A DNA stretch of 64,000 nt, taken from Chryseobacterium indologenes. Lineage in GTDB: Bacteria > Bacteroidota > Bacteroidia > Flavobacteriales > Weeksellaceae. Below are positions 26,048-36,800 of this stretch, in pieces (positions within the stretch are counted from its first letter, which is position 1; every line of letters begins with the position of its first letter). The notes below the pieces were generated by a model. It saw only the letters and a list, made by a program, of their open reading frames with translations. It was not told the DNA's origin and did not search any database. The translations under genes and the position numbers were made by a program. The stretch covers positions 248,001-312,000 of the forward strand of contig NZ_LJOD01000004.1 in NCBI RefSeq assembly GCF_001295265.1, given 5' to 3'.

Positions 26048-26524
26048 ATGGCAACTAAAGCAATAGAGTTTAGTGCAGTGATCCAAAAAAACGGTGAGCT
26101 AAACGCTGCATTTATAGAATTCCCCTTTTCGGCAGAAGAACTTTTCGGTAAAAAAGGTCAGATAAAGATCAGGGCTGTATTGGATACCGCTGTAGAATAC
26201 CGCGGAAGTCTGGTTAAAATGAGATCTGACTGTCATATCCTTGGGCTGCCTCAGGAAATCAGAAAGCAACTCGGAAAAACATTTGGGGATGAAGTTATAG
26301 TGTCTCTTATTGAGGATAAAGAAGAAAGAACAGTAAATATTGCAGAAGATATTGCGAAAGTTTTCAATGAAAATCCCGAGGCTAAGAAACTGTTTGAAAA
26401 AATGAGTTACACGCACAAAAAAGAATATATCCGATGGATTGAAGAAGCTAAGAAGCCTGAAACCCGGGAAAGCAGAAAATCTAAAATGATTAACATGATC
26501 CTGGATGGAAAGAAAGGAAAATAA
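26048..26524 (+). CDS. YdeI/OmpD-associated protein with DUF1905 domain
   Basis: 158 aa, two parts. Residues 1-95 are a DUF1905 beta barrel (FIEFPFSAEELFGKKGQIKI, LPQEIRKQLGKTFGDEV). Residues 100-158 are the YdeI/OmdA bacteriocin-protection helix domain: FNENPEAKKLFEKMSYTHKK, then EYIRWIEEAKKPETRESR. YdeI-like proteins have been linked to tolerance of antimicrobial peptides, without a known mechanism. A bacteriocin-like peptide gene lies directly downstream on the opposite strand, which may or may not be meaningful. Confidence 0.9.
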   Translation: MATKAIEFSAVIQKNGELNAAFIEFPFSAEELFGKKGQIKIRAVLDTAVEYRGSLVKMRSDCHILGLPQEIRKQLGKTFGDEVIVSLIEDKEERTVNIAEDIAKVFNENPEAKKLFEKMSYTHKKEYIRWIEEAKKPETRESRKSKMINMILDGKKGK

Positions 26525-26586
26525 AACTGCCCAAAGCATGAAGCTAAGGACAGTCTAAAAAAGGAAATATTTTTTTTGATTGACGA

Positions 26587-26760
26587 TCAGGCTGTCAGTA
26601 CCGGTTTTGTAGGTTGAGTGGGTCCTGTGCTTACACCACAATCATTCGCACATGCTGTAACAGATGAATATTCACCTTTATAAACCCCGTTACAATAGCA
26701 GGCAAAACCTCCCTGTACAAACTTCATGTTTTCTCTTGTTAATTTTTTCAGATTTTTCAT
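26587..26760 (-). CDS. bacteriocin-like peptide with GG-type leader
   Basis: 57 aa. The N-terminal leader MKNLKKLTRENMKFVQGG ends in Gly-Gly at 17-18, the site cut by C39-peptidase ABC exporters. The predicted 39-aa core has four Cys (residues 21, 23, 37, 41), which could form two disulfides or hold a modification, and a Pro/Thr-rich tail (GPTQPTKPVLTA). Chryseobacterium-type genomes encode many short 'bacteriocin-like' peptides with this MKNLKKL...GG leader. No exporter, modification enzyme or immunity gene is adjacent. Its ATG is followed by a good coding pattern, and about 200 bp of AT-rich sequence lies upstream with a near-consensus box TATATTTA. Confidence 0.82.
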   Translation of the reverse strand: MKNLKKLTRENMKFVQGGFACYCNGVYKGEYSSVTACANDCGVSTGPTQPTKPVLTA

Positions 26761-26961
26761 ATTGAATTAATTTTTTTATGGCCCCTACTCTATCAGCTTT
26801 TCGGGAAACGCTTTAATTCCCTAAATATAGAAATAAATTCAATATAAACACTATTTTTTATCTGAATTTTAACGAGTTACAACTAAAAAATATTTACCCG
26901 CAAAAAATATAAATGAAAGCAGAAGCCTCATCATCTGCAACAATAAGCAGGATTACCGTGA

Positions 26962-28494
26962 TTACCCATTCCAGAACTCTCTGTCTAAGCTTCTGTATTG
27001 GATGGCTTCTGAAATATGTCCGGACCGTATATTTTCTTCATCTTCAAGATCTGCAATGGTTCTGGCAACTTTAAGGATACGGTCATAGGCTCTAGCCGAA
27101 AGATTTAGCTTTTCCATGGCTAATTTGATGAGGGTAAGTGAAGCATTATCCAGGCTGCAGAAAGATTCAATTTCCTTCGGACCCATTTGGGCATTATAGC
27201 TGATATTCAGATTTTTATATCTTTCATTTTGAGCAAACCTTGCTTTCAGCACCCGTTCTCTGATGACTTCACTTTTTTCACCTTTCCTTTTTTCTGAAAG
27301 CTGCTCGAATTCAACTTTCTGTACTTCGATATGAATATCAATCCTATCCAGAAGCGGCCCTGAAAGTTTGTTCATATAACGCTGCATTTCGAGAGCCGAC
27401 GAGGTATTATTCGGATCATCAGGAAAAAAACCGCTGGGACTTGGATTCATGGAAGCAACCAGCATAAAGCTTGCCGGATAATTGACTGTAAAGCGAGCCC
27501 TTGAAATGGTTACCTCACGGTCTTCAAGAGGCTGGCGCATCACTTCCAGAACCGTTCTTTTAAATTCGGGCATTTCATCCAGGAAAAGAACTCCGTTGTG
27601 GGCAAGGGAAATTTCTCCGGGCTGGGGATAACTTCCTCCTCCTACTAAAGCAACATCTGAAATGGTATGATGTGGCGATCTGAAAGGTCTCACTGTCATT
27701 AACGATGTTTCTGCTCCCATTTTTCCTGCTACTGAATGAATTTTGGTGGTTTCCAGAGCTTCTTTCAGGGTGAGCGGAGGAAGAATACTCGGAACTCTTT
27801 TAGCCAGCATAGTTTTCCCACTGCCGGGAGGCCCGATCAGGATAATATTATGTCCTCCGGCTGCTGCGATTTCCATTGCTCTTTTAGCTGTTTCCTGACC
27901 TTTAACTTCAGAAAAATCAAAAGGAAAGTGGGTAATTTTTTCCTGAAATTCTTTTTCTACATCCAGCATTATCCTATTGAGTGGCTGCCCATCATTGAAA
28001 AAATTAATGACTTCTTTAATATTTTCAGCTCCATATACAGCAAGGCCTTCTACAATGGCAGCCTCACGAGTATTCTGCATAGGCAGGATAATTCCTTTAA
28101 ACCCTTCTTCTTTGGCCTGAACAGCAATGGGAAGCACTCCTTTGATGGGTTGAAGGCTTCCGTCAAGAGAAAGTTCACCCATAATGATATAATCATGGAT
28201 GTTCTCTGCCAGAATCTGATCTGAAGCCGCCAGAATACCAATCGCAATACTCAGGTCGTAAGAGGAACCTTCTTTACGGAGATCCGCCGGCGCCATATTG
28301 ATGGTGATTTTCTTTCCCGGGATTTTATAACCAACATTTTTCAGGGCCGCAGAGATCCTGTAGCTGCTTTCTTTTATCGCGTTGTCCGGAAGCCCTACCA
28401 AATGGTATCCTACTCCGGTATCAACATTTACTTCAATGGTAATTGTTTGTGCAGCAACGCCGTGAATGGCGCTTCCATAGATTTTGATCAGCAT
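26962..28494 (-). CDS. comM: YifB family Mg chelatase-like AAA ATPase (ComM)
   Basis: 510 aa. N-terminal ChlI/Lon-like domain (1-165, with GLPDNAIKESSYRI and IGILAASDQ), then the AAA module with Walker A GPPGSGKTMLAKR near residue 215, Walker B VLFLDEMPEF, and VASMNPSPSGFFP, and a C-terminal helical lid with SARAYDRILKVARTIADLE. ComM is a hexameric helicase that extends branch migration during natural transformation. With dprA at 4448 it suggests a working transformation pathway. It is monocistronic here. Confidence 0.95.
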   Translation of the reverse strand: MLIKIYGSAIHGVAAQTITIEVNVDTGVGYHLVGLPDNAIKESSYRISAALKNVGYKIPGKKITINMAPADLRKEGSSYDLSIAIGILAASDQILAENIHDYIIMGELSLDGSLQPIKGVLPIAVQAKEEGFKGIILPMQNTREAAIVEGLAVYGAENIKEVINFFNDGQPLNRIMLDVEKEFQEKITHFPFDFSEVKGQETAKRAMEIAAAGGHNIILIGPPGSGKTMLAKRVPSILPPLTLKEALETTKIHSVAGKMGAETSLMTVRPFRSPHHTISDVALVGGGSYPQPGEISLAHNGVLFLDEMPEFKRTVLEVMRQPLEDREVTISRARFTVNYPASFMLVASMNPSPSGFFPDDPNNTSSALEMQRYMNKLSGPLLDRIDIHIEVQKVEFEQLSEKRKGEKSEVIRERVLKARFAQNERYKNLNISYNAQMGPKEIESFCSLDNASLTLIKLAMEKLNLSARAYDRILKVARTIADLEDEENIRSGHISEAIQYRSLDREFWNG

Positions 28495-28615
28495 GGTGTG
28501 TTTTTGGAGTAAAAATAATGAATATGTTATTTTGGAAATCCCGGGTTTGGGCGGATGATATTCTATCAGGAAAAAGATGATGGGAAATATTTTAATGAAA
28601 AACGTCCCAAATTTT

Positions 28616-28949
28616 TTAAGTTAATGATGCAGGTGAGACATGAATACACCATGTTGTTTTATTTTGCGTATTTATTGTAAGCGGAGATCCCATGTGTTGT
28701 ACAGTTTTTCGTTCTGCATCAGCCATCTCAGTTACGTTTCTTCCATTATATTTTGACGCGTCTGGATGATCTCTAAGCATAACCGCCCAAACTTTTGTTC
28801 CATGAAGCTTATTGTACTAAATGCGCCACATGATTCAACCCAGCACTCTAAATCCCTTGTTTAAAGCCATCCCAGAAATTTCCCCCTGCAATTGCCGAGC
28901 TGATTCCTCCACTCAAACCGTCATAACAATAATGGTAGTTTCCATTAAA
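28616..28949 (-). pseudogene. decayed orphan RHS C-terminal tip
   Basis: Plus-strand 28821-28949 matches 31361-31490 inside the intact RHS gene at nearly 90% over about 130 bp, with a 1-bp deletion and an in-frame TAG (after GNFWDGFKQGI) in this copy. Similarity ends at the codons for NHVAH, the constant/variable boundary. Beyond it, in a shifted frame, a 66-codon stretch is open to a TAA at 28616 (includes KVWAVMLRDHPDASKYNG, VTEMADAERKTVQHMG and TTWCIHVSP) and is unlike the current tip. I read this as a displaced older toxin tip with the segment of RHS linker that recombination would use. No function can be assigned to that tip. Confidence 0.8.
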
Positions 28950-29396
28950 TTATTTTATTTCAAGCTCAATCCATTCTGATTCAAATATTCCACATCCATT
29001 GGGAAACTCTATTATATCAGCATACATTCTGGCTCTGTATTTGCCTGTTTTTTCTATGTTATTAAATTTTAAAAGATCTTTCTGCGTGATAGAGTAAGTG
29101 TAAGACTTACCTTTCTTTAAATTAATCAGTTTTTTATTGCATTGAGGGCAATTTATATCCTTAATAAATACTTTTTGCTTAGTAAATAAGTTTGTTTCCT
29201 CATCCAACTTTTCCAATTCTTTTAATTGAAAAAAAAACTTGGATATTGTATTAGGAACTTTTACTTTTTTACTGTCATTATTTTTTACAACCAATTTTAT
29301 AGAATCATTATCAACTTTGAAATAATAGTCTAGTTGACATTTTTGACTGTAAAAAAGATTCATAATAAAAATTAAAAAGAAAGTTGCTTTTTTCAT
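28950..29396 (-). CDS. exported protein, candidate immunity protein
   Basis: 148 aa with an N-terminal signal peptide (KATFFLIFIMNLFYSQ). AT-rich with many Lys/Asn/Ile codons. A CPQC pair lies near residues 84-87, and further Cys near the start of the mature part (KCQLDY) and close to the end (NGCGIF). No family recognised. It ends exactly where the RHS-tip remnant begins, and lies in the series of exported-protein genes behind the RHS gene. Position and export fit an immunity protein for an envelope-acting toxin, perhaps for the displaced tip. This is inference only. Confidence 0.6.
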   Translation of the reverse strand: MKKATFFLIFIMNLFYSQKCQLDYYFKVDNDSIKLVVKNNDSKKVKVPNTISKFFFQLKELEKLDEETNLFTKQKVFIKDINCPQCNKKLINLKKGKSYTYSITQKDLLKFNNIEKTGKYRARMYADIIEFPNGCGIFESEWIELEIK

Positions 29397-29580
29397 ATTC
29401 TTATGGTCTAATAATTAGAAAAGGGAACTGTTTGTTTAGTCAACGATTAGCAAAATTATTTTTCTTCTTAATTTACCCTGAAATATTCTGATATTATTTA
29501 TATTTAATGAATCCAGACTATCAAGCACTCATATTTTGTCATTCTTTAAATTAACGTATTTAATTGATCCGCCCATAATT

Positions 29581-30135
29581 CTATTGTTCCGGAATAAGTT
29601 TTACTTTACCTTTAAGCATTCCCTCATATATTTTATAGCCTTTATTTTTCAAACTGTCTACATATTTTTCGCAGCCATAGTAATACGGGGATTCTTTAGT
29701 ATGTTCCGTTTCAAAGTCAACTATATAATCAGCGTCATCATATATTTTATACCAGCCTCTCAAAACAGAAAGGCGCAATACTGCTTTAATACTCTTTTTT
29801 GCCGGTATTATAAGAATATTATCCTTGCATTCTTTTTCACCCCAATCCGAAGGTTTAGACGGAGGGCGAAATAAATAAGGAGTTATTTTCATTCCATTTT
29901 TATAAACGTCTCCAAAGCCCATAAATCCACGGGCATTGATAACGTAATTTTTATTTGTATTATTAATAATTATAAAAGAATTCTTATGATATGAAGCAGG
30001 AGAATCATTGATCATAAATTCCTTATCCAAATAGATTTGAAAGTATGCGTCATTATTTACCAATATTTGAGATCCCACTTTTATATTGAGAAATAAAGCA
30101 ATAATAAATATGGTTTTTAAAATCAGGCTTTTCAT
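29581..30135 (-). CDS. exported protein of unknown function, candidate immunity protein
   Basis: 184 aa from the ATG before KSLILKT (three further codons upstream are possible). Signal peptide FIIALFLNIKVGSQ. The mature part is Tyr/Asn-rich and probably a beta sandwich: FIIINNTNKNYVINARGF, IIPAKKSIKAVLRLSVLRG. Single Cys residues lie near 105 and 155. No family recognised. Very AT-rich compared with housekeeping neighbours. It is the second gene behind the RHS gene, with a 185-bp gap to each neighbour, so it is probably transcribed separately from the RHS operon. Confidence 0.6.
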   Translation of the reverse strand: MKSLILKTIFIIALFLNIKVGSQILVNNDAYFQIYLDKEFMINDSPASYHKNSFIIINNTNKNYVINARGFMGFGDVYKNGMKITPYLFRPPSKPSDWGEKECKDNILIIPAKKSIKAVLRLSVLRGWYKIYDDADYIVDFETEHTKESPYYYGCEKYVDSLKNKGYKIYEGMLKGKVKLIPEQ

Positions 30136-30327
30136 TGCGTACAATAAAGATTTTATTTTGTGTTACCAGGTTTGCTGTCCTGATAAAATTCCTGTAAACA
30201 TTATAAAAAATAATCTGTACATAATTTCAGTATATTAAAATCTACCAGAATAAATACAGTAATTGATATGCTTAATAAGTTCCGGCCTTGATTTCCTTGA
30301 ATTTATCCCTTGTATTCCTATTCCTTT

Positions 30328-30813
30328 TTATCTCAATAAATCTGAGCGTTCGTTTGTACTATCTCTGATTTTTTTTATAAGCATAAAACTTTCCTGAAAA
30401 ATGGGTTTAATTGTTTCTTCAGGAAATCTATCCATTGGGCTATTATAACCATCATCCTGAAATGTAATTTGCTTTTTATCATTGTTTTTGAAATAAAAAG
30501 AAATAGTTGTTATTCTCTGCTTTGGCCGTATACTGTCTTTGTTTGTTGAATGAATAATATGATCATCAGATAGTTTTTCTAAGTTATTACTTACATAAAT
30601 TTCTTTTATATAGTTTAAGCTCTTATGGGGAACAAAAAATTTATAACTTTTTAATCCTTCTTTTTTATAAACTTTTCCAATACCATCAGAAAGATAGAAT
30701 TTATCCCCATTGTCTGTTATAACAATTGATTTTAAAATATCGTTTTTATCCTCCTTTCTGCAATTATTGTTTAATAAAAATAAACAACAGAATAAAACAA
30801 AATTAATTTTCAT
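30328..30813 (-). CDS. probable cognate immunity lipoprotein of the RHS toxin
   Basis: 161 aa. A short hydrophobic leader ends at NNNC (Cys 18), a loose lipobox, then charged residues, so probably a lipoprotein. The mature part is beta-rich and Lys/Asp-rich (SIVITDNGDKFYLSDGIGKV, TTISFYFKNNDKKQITF). No family recognised. Its start is 4 bp after the RHS stop codon, so it must be cotranscribed and probably translationally coupled, the classical place for the immunity gene of a polymorphic toxin. The envelope location would suit protection from a toxin that acts in the periplasm. Function is inferred from position only. Confidence 0.65.
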   Translation of the reverse strand: MKINFVLFCCLFLLNNNCRKEDKNDILKSIVITDNGDKFYLSDGIGKVYKKEGLKSYKFFVPHKSLNYIKEIYVSNNLEKLSDDHIIHSTNKDSIRPKQRITTISFYFKNNDKKQITFQDDGYNSPMDRFPEETIKPIFQESFMLIKKIRDSTNERSDLLR

Positions 30814-30817
30814 ATTA

Positions 30818-33800
30818 TTATCTTTTTAATCCCGTATTTATAAAACTAGGAAGTCTTCTCCAAGATTCTGCAGGATTGTAATTATACATGCCCGGGAAAC
30901 GGTAAAAACTAGCATTAGTTTGATCCCCATATGCTTTAAAATATGCTACATTATAAGTTGATGGTGCATTTTCTGAACCAATAAAACCTTTCGCCAATCC
31001 CATTGCGTGAATAAGCTCATGAACAATATATACATTGCTAGAACCTGGCAATTCTATTCCACTTCTAAACTTTGCATTTGGAGCAATATATATTACAGAT
31101 TTAGTATTATTGTCTGCAGTGGGAAAAGTTACTCCTCCTATTGCATGGCCATCACTTGTTGCAATTACATCTCCATATGCTCCCCATTGATAGCCCTGTG
31201 GCATATTTTTATCATTAATTAATACTATTTTTGTACTTAATGCTTCTTCAATTTTCTTTTTATTTCCAATATTTTTGTTTATATAATCATCCAGATCTTT
31301 CTGTGATTCAAATCTGGAAGACTCTGATTCCTCTCCAGTATCCATCCAATTATCAACTACATGCGCCACATGATTCAACCCAGCACTAATAATCCCCTGT
31401 TTAAAACCATCCCAGAAATTTCCTCCTGCAATTGCCGCACTGATTCCTCCACTTAAGCCGCCGGTAACAATCATGGTGGTTTTCATTAAATCTTTTCCAA
31501 AATTATTATACATCATTTTTCCGGCTGCTTTTGAAGCACCAAAATCTGTACCTAAGCCCTGTATGCTGCTTGCCATCATCGAGGAAATGGCTCCGCTTAA
31601 TGCTCCTGCTCCAAAACTGCCTCCATCCAGCGCGGACATGACCCCGCCTGTATAAGCATGCATCCCTGCTTCAAATAAAGCTTTTCCTATCGAGACCGCT
31701 TCCCCAAATGCGGAAGTGGCCGCAGATCCAATACCAAAGCTTATCGCCCCGGAAACGGCTCCCATAAAGGCAGACTTTCCTAAGCCATACCAGATTGGTA
31801 TTCCATTGATCATATTGATAATGACTTTCGTTGTAAGGGCAACGGCAACCCCAATAACAACCGCTACGCCCAAAGAAATTTCATTACCATCCAAATCTAC
31901 GTATAAAAGAGGATTATTGTATACATAACCAAACCGGTCGTAATTCTGGGTATTGAAAGGGTCCTGAACCAGGTTATCCGGGCTTAGAAACTTTCTCATT
32001 ACAGGGTCATACAACCGGGCATTCATATTGATCAGGCCGGCTTTCCATAAGTGTTCATGCCCTGTATATCCTCTGTCTAAAAACAGATCTCCTGAAGCCA
32101 GCTGCTGCGGATCGGTAATCAGCTGTCCTGAAGTATTGGTTAAAGCCTTCAGATTACCCCATGCGTCAAAGAAGCGTTTCTCTACTACAGATCCGTCCGC
32201 TTTTGTAATACCCAGAATACTTCCCAGATTATCACGGTGAAGGAAGTAATTTTTATCCTCTTCCAGTACCCCATTCTTTAAATATTCTCTTTTAATATAA
32301 TTAGCTGAATAAGGATCTCCTGTTAAATAGGTAATAATTTCCAAAGTTCCACCATATTTTCCTAACTTTCTTGAAATCTCTATGGCAAAATCTGAGGAGT
32401 AAAACTTCTGTTTTCCTGTAGTGGTAGACTTCATTGAGTATCTAGATTTCAGGATATTATAGCCAAAGCTTATATTGTCATTATTACCCGTGATGGTATT
32501 CGGGCTTTTGAAAGCATTGTAGGTAATTGTGGCAAACCCTCTCTGGGTATTTACATTCTGGCCGTTGGCATTAAAATTAATTCCCTGAAGCTTATAGTCG
32601 CTTTCATTATAATTATACTTCCCGAGTTCTGTATTGGATGTTATCCTTCCTCTTTTGTCATAAGTATATTCGTTCGTTAAAACACCATTAACGGTCTCGC
32701 TCAGCAGCCTGTTCAGCTTATCATAGGTAAAGTCTTCCTTTTTACCGAACGTATTATTTCTGCGCCAGTTTAAAACTCCTTTGTTAACGTCATAATTATA
32801 ATCTATATCAAGAGCAACATTTCCATTAGTGGTATTCTGGTGTTTGGTATTGAAAAGAGAAAAATCACCAGGATTATACTGATTGGTTATCGTATATCCG
32901 TTACCGTATTCCATTTGAGTAATTTTCCCCTGTGCATTGATATCCGACAGGTGCCAGATCATTGCTCCGGTATCATTATTATTCTGCTGAATAAGAACCC
33001 CATTGGCATCATATACATTTTTTACAGAAGAAACAGAAGTGTAATTAGAATTAGGTAAAAAAGTAGAAATATTTACCACATCCCCTCTTCCGAAGCTATC
33101 GAAAGTCGTGGATGAGGTGTAGGTAAAAGCAGGCGTTTGCTCTTTTTTACCTTTTATGCGGTAATACTGGTCATAGTAGGTGGTATAGGTGAATGTGTTT
33201 CCGTTACTTGTTCCTGTAATGGTTTCGGGAAGCTTTGTCTGGCCGTTATACGTGTAGGTTTTCTCAATATTGGTATTTTCGGCAGGGGTATTTCCATAGG
33301 TTTTCTCTGTAAGAGGCCTTCCGAGATCATCATAGGTATAAAGGGTATATCCTTTCGGGTTCGTTTCTTTGGTAATCCTGCTCAGCCCGTCATATTCGTA
33401 TGTGAAAGTTCCGGCGGAAGGATCGGTCATTTTTGATTTATTTCCCCAGCCGTCAATTTCAAATTTTGTTTTTATCCCTTCATAATTGGTTTCCTTCAGG
33501 GCGCCGTTGGGATAATAGGAAAATATTAAAACTCCCCCATGGTCTTGCTGTCTCACTACATGCCCCATGGCATCCAGTGTTTTCGAAGATTTTTTGTAGC
33601 CGTCATCTACAGTTACTTTCATCCCTTCATAGCAGGTGGTAATCACTTTTCCGGTAAAAGCGATGTTTTTTACAGGCCGGCTCAGTTCATCATATTCTAT
33701 CGTATTCCACTTTACAGGTTCTCCTTCAAAGGCGGATTCCGATATTTTTATTTTTCTCCCTAAAACATCATACTCTGTTTTTGACACCATCCATTTATTG

Positions 33801-36800
33801 TTTACAGACTGTGTTTTAGACTGAATTTCCCTGTCGAATTTATCGAATGTAACAATGGTCTCCACTCCTCCTTCCCTTTTCTTATGGAGATTGTAGACTC
33901 CTCCGGAAGAGACATCAGCGACGGATTTTGAAATGGTGGTTTTCTTTCCTAAAAAATCTGTTATATCAGTAATATTTCCCCAGGTATCATAGGTATAGGA
34001 AGTCGTTAATCCTAATGAAGATACCTCAGAAATTGTACGGCCTAGCACATTAATATTGGCTGTTGAAGACAGTCCGTCCGGGGTAATGGTTTTATTGACG
34101 TATCTGTTGGTGGCATCATACTCATAAGTGACAGTTTGTGGGGCAATACCGGTTACAGATACGGTCTCTGTTTTCGTATTTCCGGCACTGTCATAGGTGT
34201 AGGTATTGACTACAGGTGAAGCGTTGGGCTGATTTCCGTATTTCCTGGTTTCGGAAACATTTCCATTCTGAAAATAATCAGATTCGTCGCGGGTCGTAAA
34301 AGACAGACCGTCTTTATAGGTTGTATTTTCAACGGATGATATTTTACCATAGAAATAGTGGTTCCCGTTTGAAAATTCAGGTTTGTACGTATACTTTGAT
34401 ATGGAAGATCCCACACCGCTATAGTCCGTATAGGCTGTTTTTAATTTCAGATCATCATTTTCGTCATATTCATATTTTTTACTGATGGTAATTTTTTTAA
34501 GGTAGTCTTTTGAAACCTCATCCGTAGATAATATTAAGTACTGATGATTGCCCTTATCGTACTTTTTATTGGTTACCGTATTTTCGGTGAAAAATTTATT
34601 AATCCCTCCGTAGGTTGATTTCACCGTTACATTGTCCATTTCAGGATCTCCGGTCAGTATATTCCAGAAAACAGCTCTTGCAGGGTATTTATTAACATAT
34701 TTCCCGTTTTTGATTTCAGATTCATAGGCATCACTGGTATATGTTTTCTGAAATCCCAAGAATCCTTTTCCTGTTAAATGCTGTATCCCGTTTTCATACC
34801 GGTATTCTTTAGAAAGGATCTTCCCATCAAAAACTGTATGTATTTTGTGAGCCATATACAGAACCGGATTGGCCTGATGGACGAAATAAGGATATTTAAA
34901 ATCCTGTGCTTTATATAGATAGGTAGATTCGGTGTTGTTCGGGCTTGTAATCATATTCCTGTAATCTACCCTCTGCACGACATCTGTCCCATTATTGACT
35001 TCCTGAATCTGTTTTTCCAGAAAATTACTGTTGTCTATCGTAATATTTGTGGATTCTCCCTGATAGCTGAAAGAATCTCCTCCAAGAGGATCGTAAATAT
35101 AGACCCCTGTTTTTGATGTGTTCAGGTAATCAAAATTGGTGGCAGAAACAATGAGTGATAATGGCGAAATTTTTTGATTCTCTATTGAATAGGTGGTAAG
35201 CATCTGGAAAGTTCCCCCCTGAAGGTTTTTATTTTCATAAAAATTCATCCGGTTGGTAATATCAGAGTTGAAAGTCTGATAATTCAGCGGAGAAGTCATC
35301 CGGGTTAATATATTGCTGAGATTATTAATGGGAACATTAGATAATGAACCATCCACATTGTATTTTGCAGATCCTATTTTATTTAATGTAATAATGTCTG
35401 AACGTCCGTCATTATTAAAATCAGTAATGATAATATTATGAGTGGAATACCTTGTATACGCGTATTCGTCCGGTTTTCCGTTCCAGAATTTCTGCCAGAA
35501 AGTAGATCTTTTGATGTAATTACTTTGCGACGGCTTTAAATAGGCAATTTTCTGCTGGGTATAATCTTCCTGGTTTTTTATGAAAGTTTTACCATTCCCT
35601 GTATACTTCCACCAAAGTAAGGCTTCCGTCTGCATCTGGAAATAGGTATTTCCCATCTTAACCCCGGAATTGTCATCCTCAGGAATCGCATATACTTTTT
35701 GCGGGGTAAGGAAATCGGTGAGGCCGTCTCCATTAAAGTCTCCTAAAAAAAGAGGGGTATCACTTCCAAAATCAGAAAGCGCCTGGTCAGAAACCAGGGC
35801 TCTTAAAGAATTGGCTGTGAAATCAATTTTATATACTGTCAATTTTGCTGTGTACTTATCTACCGTCAGTAATTCAGGCAGCCCGTCCCCATCGAATTCT
35901 ATTGGATAAATATCTTTGTTATAAAGAGAAATTGTCCCTTCATTTAAAAGAACCGGGTTCAGCTGAACAGCCGTTCCTGAATTGGTTTTTCCTATTTCGG
36001 CCCAATATACACGGTCGGTTCTGTTCACATTATGGGATTCGATAATAAGAAAGTCCACAAGCCCATCATTATTAAAATCTCCCTGAACATAATTTCTCCG
36101 GGTATGATCTCTGGTATAGGAAGTTTCATAGCTTCCGGAAGAATAATTATCGTAAGGATCCGGCGGGATATAGTTTTGTACCTCTATCATTCCTCCTTTT
36201 AAAGGAACGGTTATCTTTCTTTCCTCTCCTGTGATCAGATTTTTTACCTGAAAAACAGCTTCATCTTTAAGCTGCTGGTTGCCAGGGTTATTAGAACTAT
36301 TAGGATCTCCGGTTCCTGTAAAATTTTCATAAACATTAATCAGCTGGTCTTTTTCTGTAATTTTATTATTAAAATCCAGTACTTTTCCTGAAAACAACTG
36401 GGTTCCTGAATGGTTGTTTTCTATACTTAAAGGGAAAGATTCTGCGCCCGCCCCTACCTTTAATCCATATCCTCCAGCGGCTGACCTTATCTGGAAGACA
36501 GGCTGTATTTTTTCGGCATTGTCCCCAAGAAAATCACCCATTGTTACGCTTCCCAGGCCTGTCGCACTCCCCAACCCGCTCTGAAGACGGGACATGATTC
36601 TTACTGTTCCCTGATTTGCTGTATTATAATTAAAATTAAGGGGTTTTAAAGTCTCTCCGTTTTCGTTACTGACACTAATAGTCCGCAGACGTTCCACACT
36701 GTTATCTTCAATAAAATCATGTGACAGGGTATATTTCCGGTATAGCGAAGGAGAAGTATAGGTGGTTCCTGAATTGATTTCGTATAAAACCTTTGAGTTG

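Noticed and set aside
29536..29874. 112-codon plus-strand frame opposite the exported protein gene at 29581-30135
   Set aside because: Shadow of the minus-strand gene; Phe/Ile-rich with no promoter.
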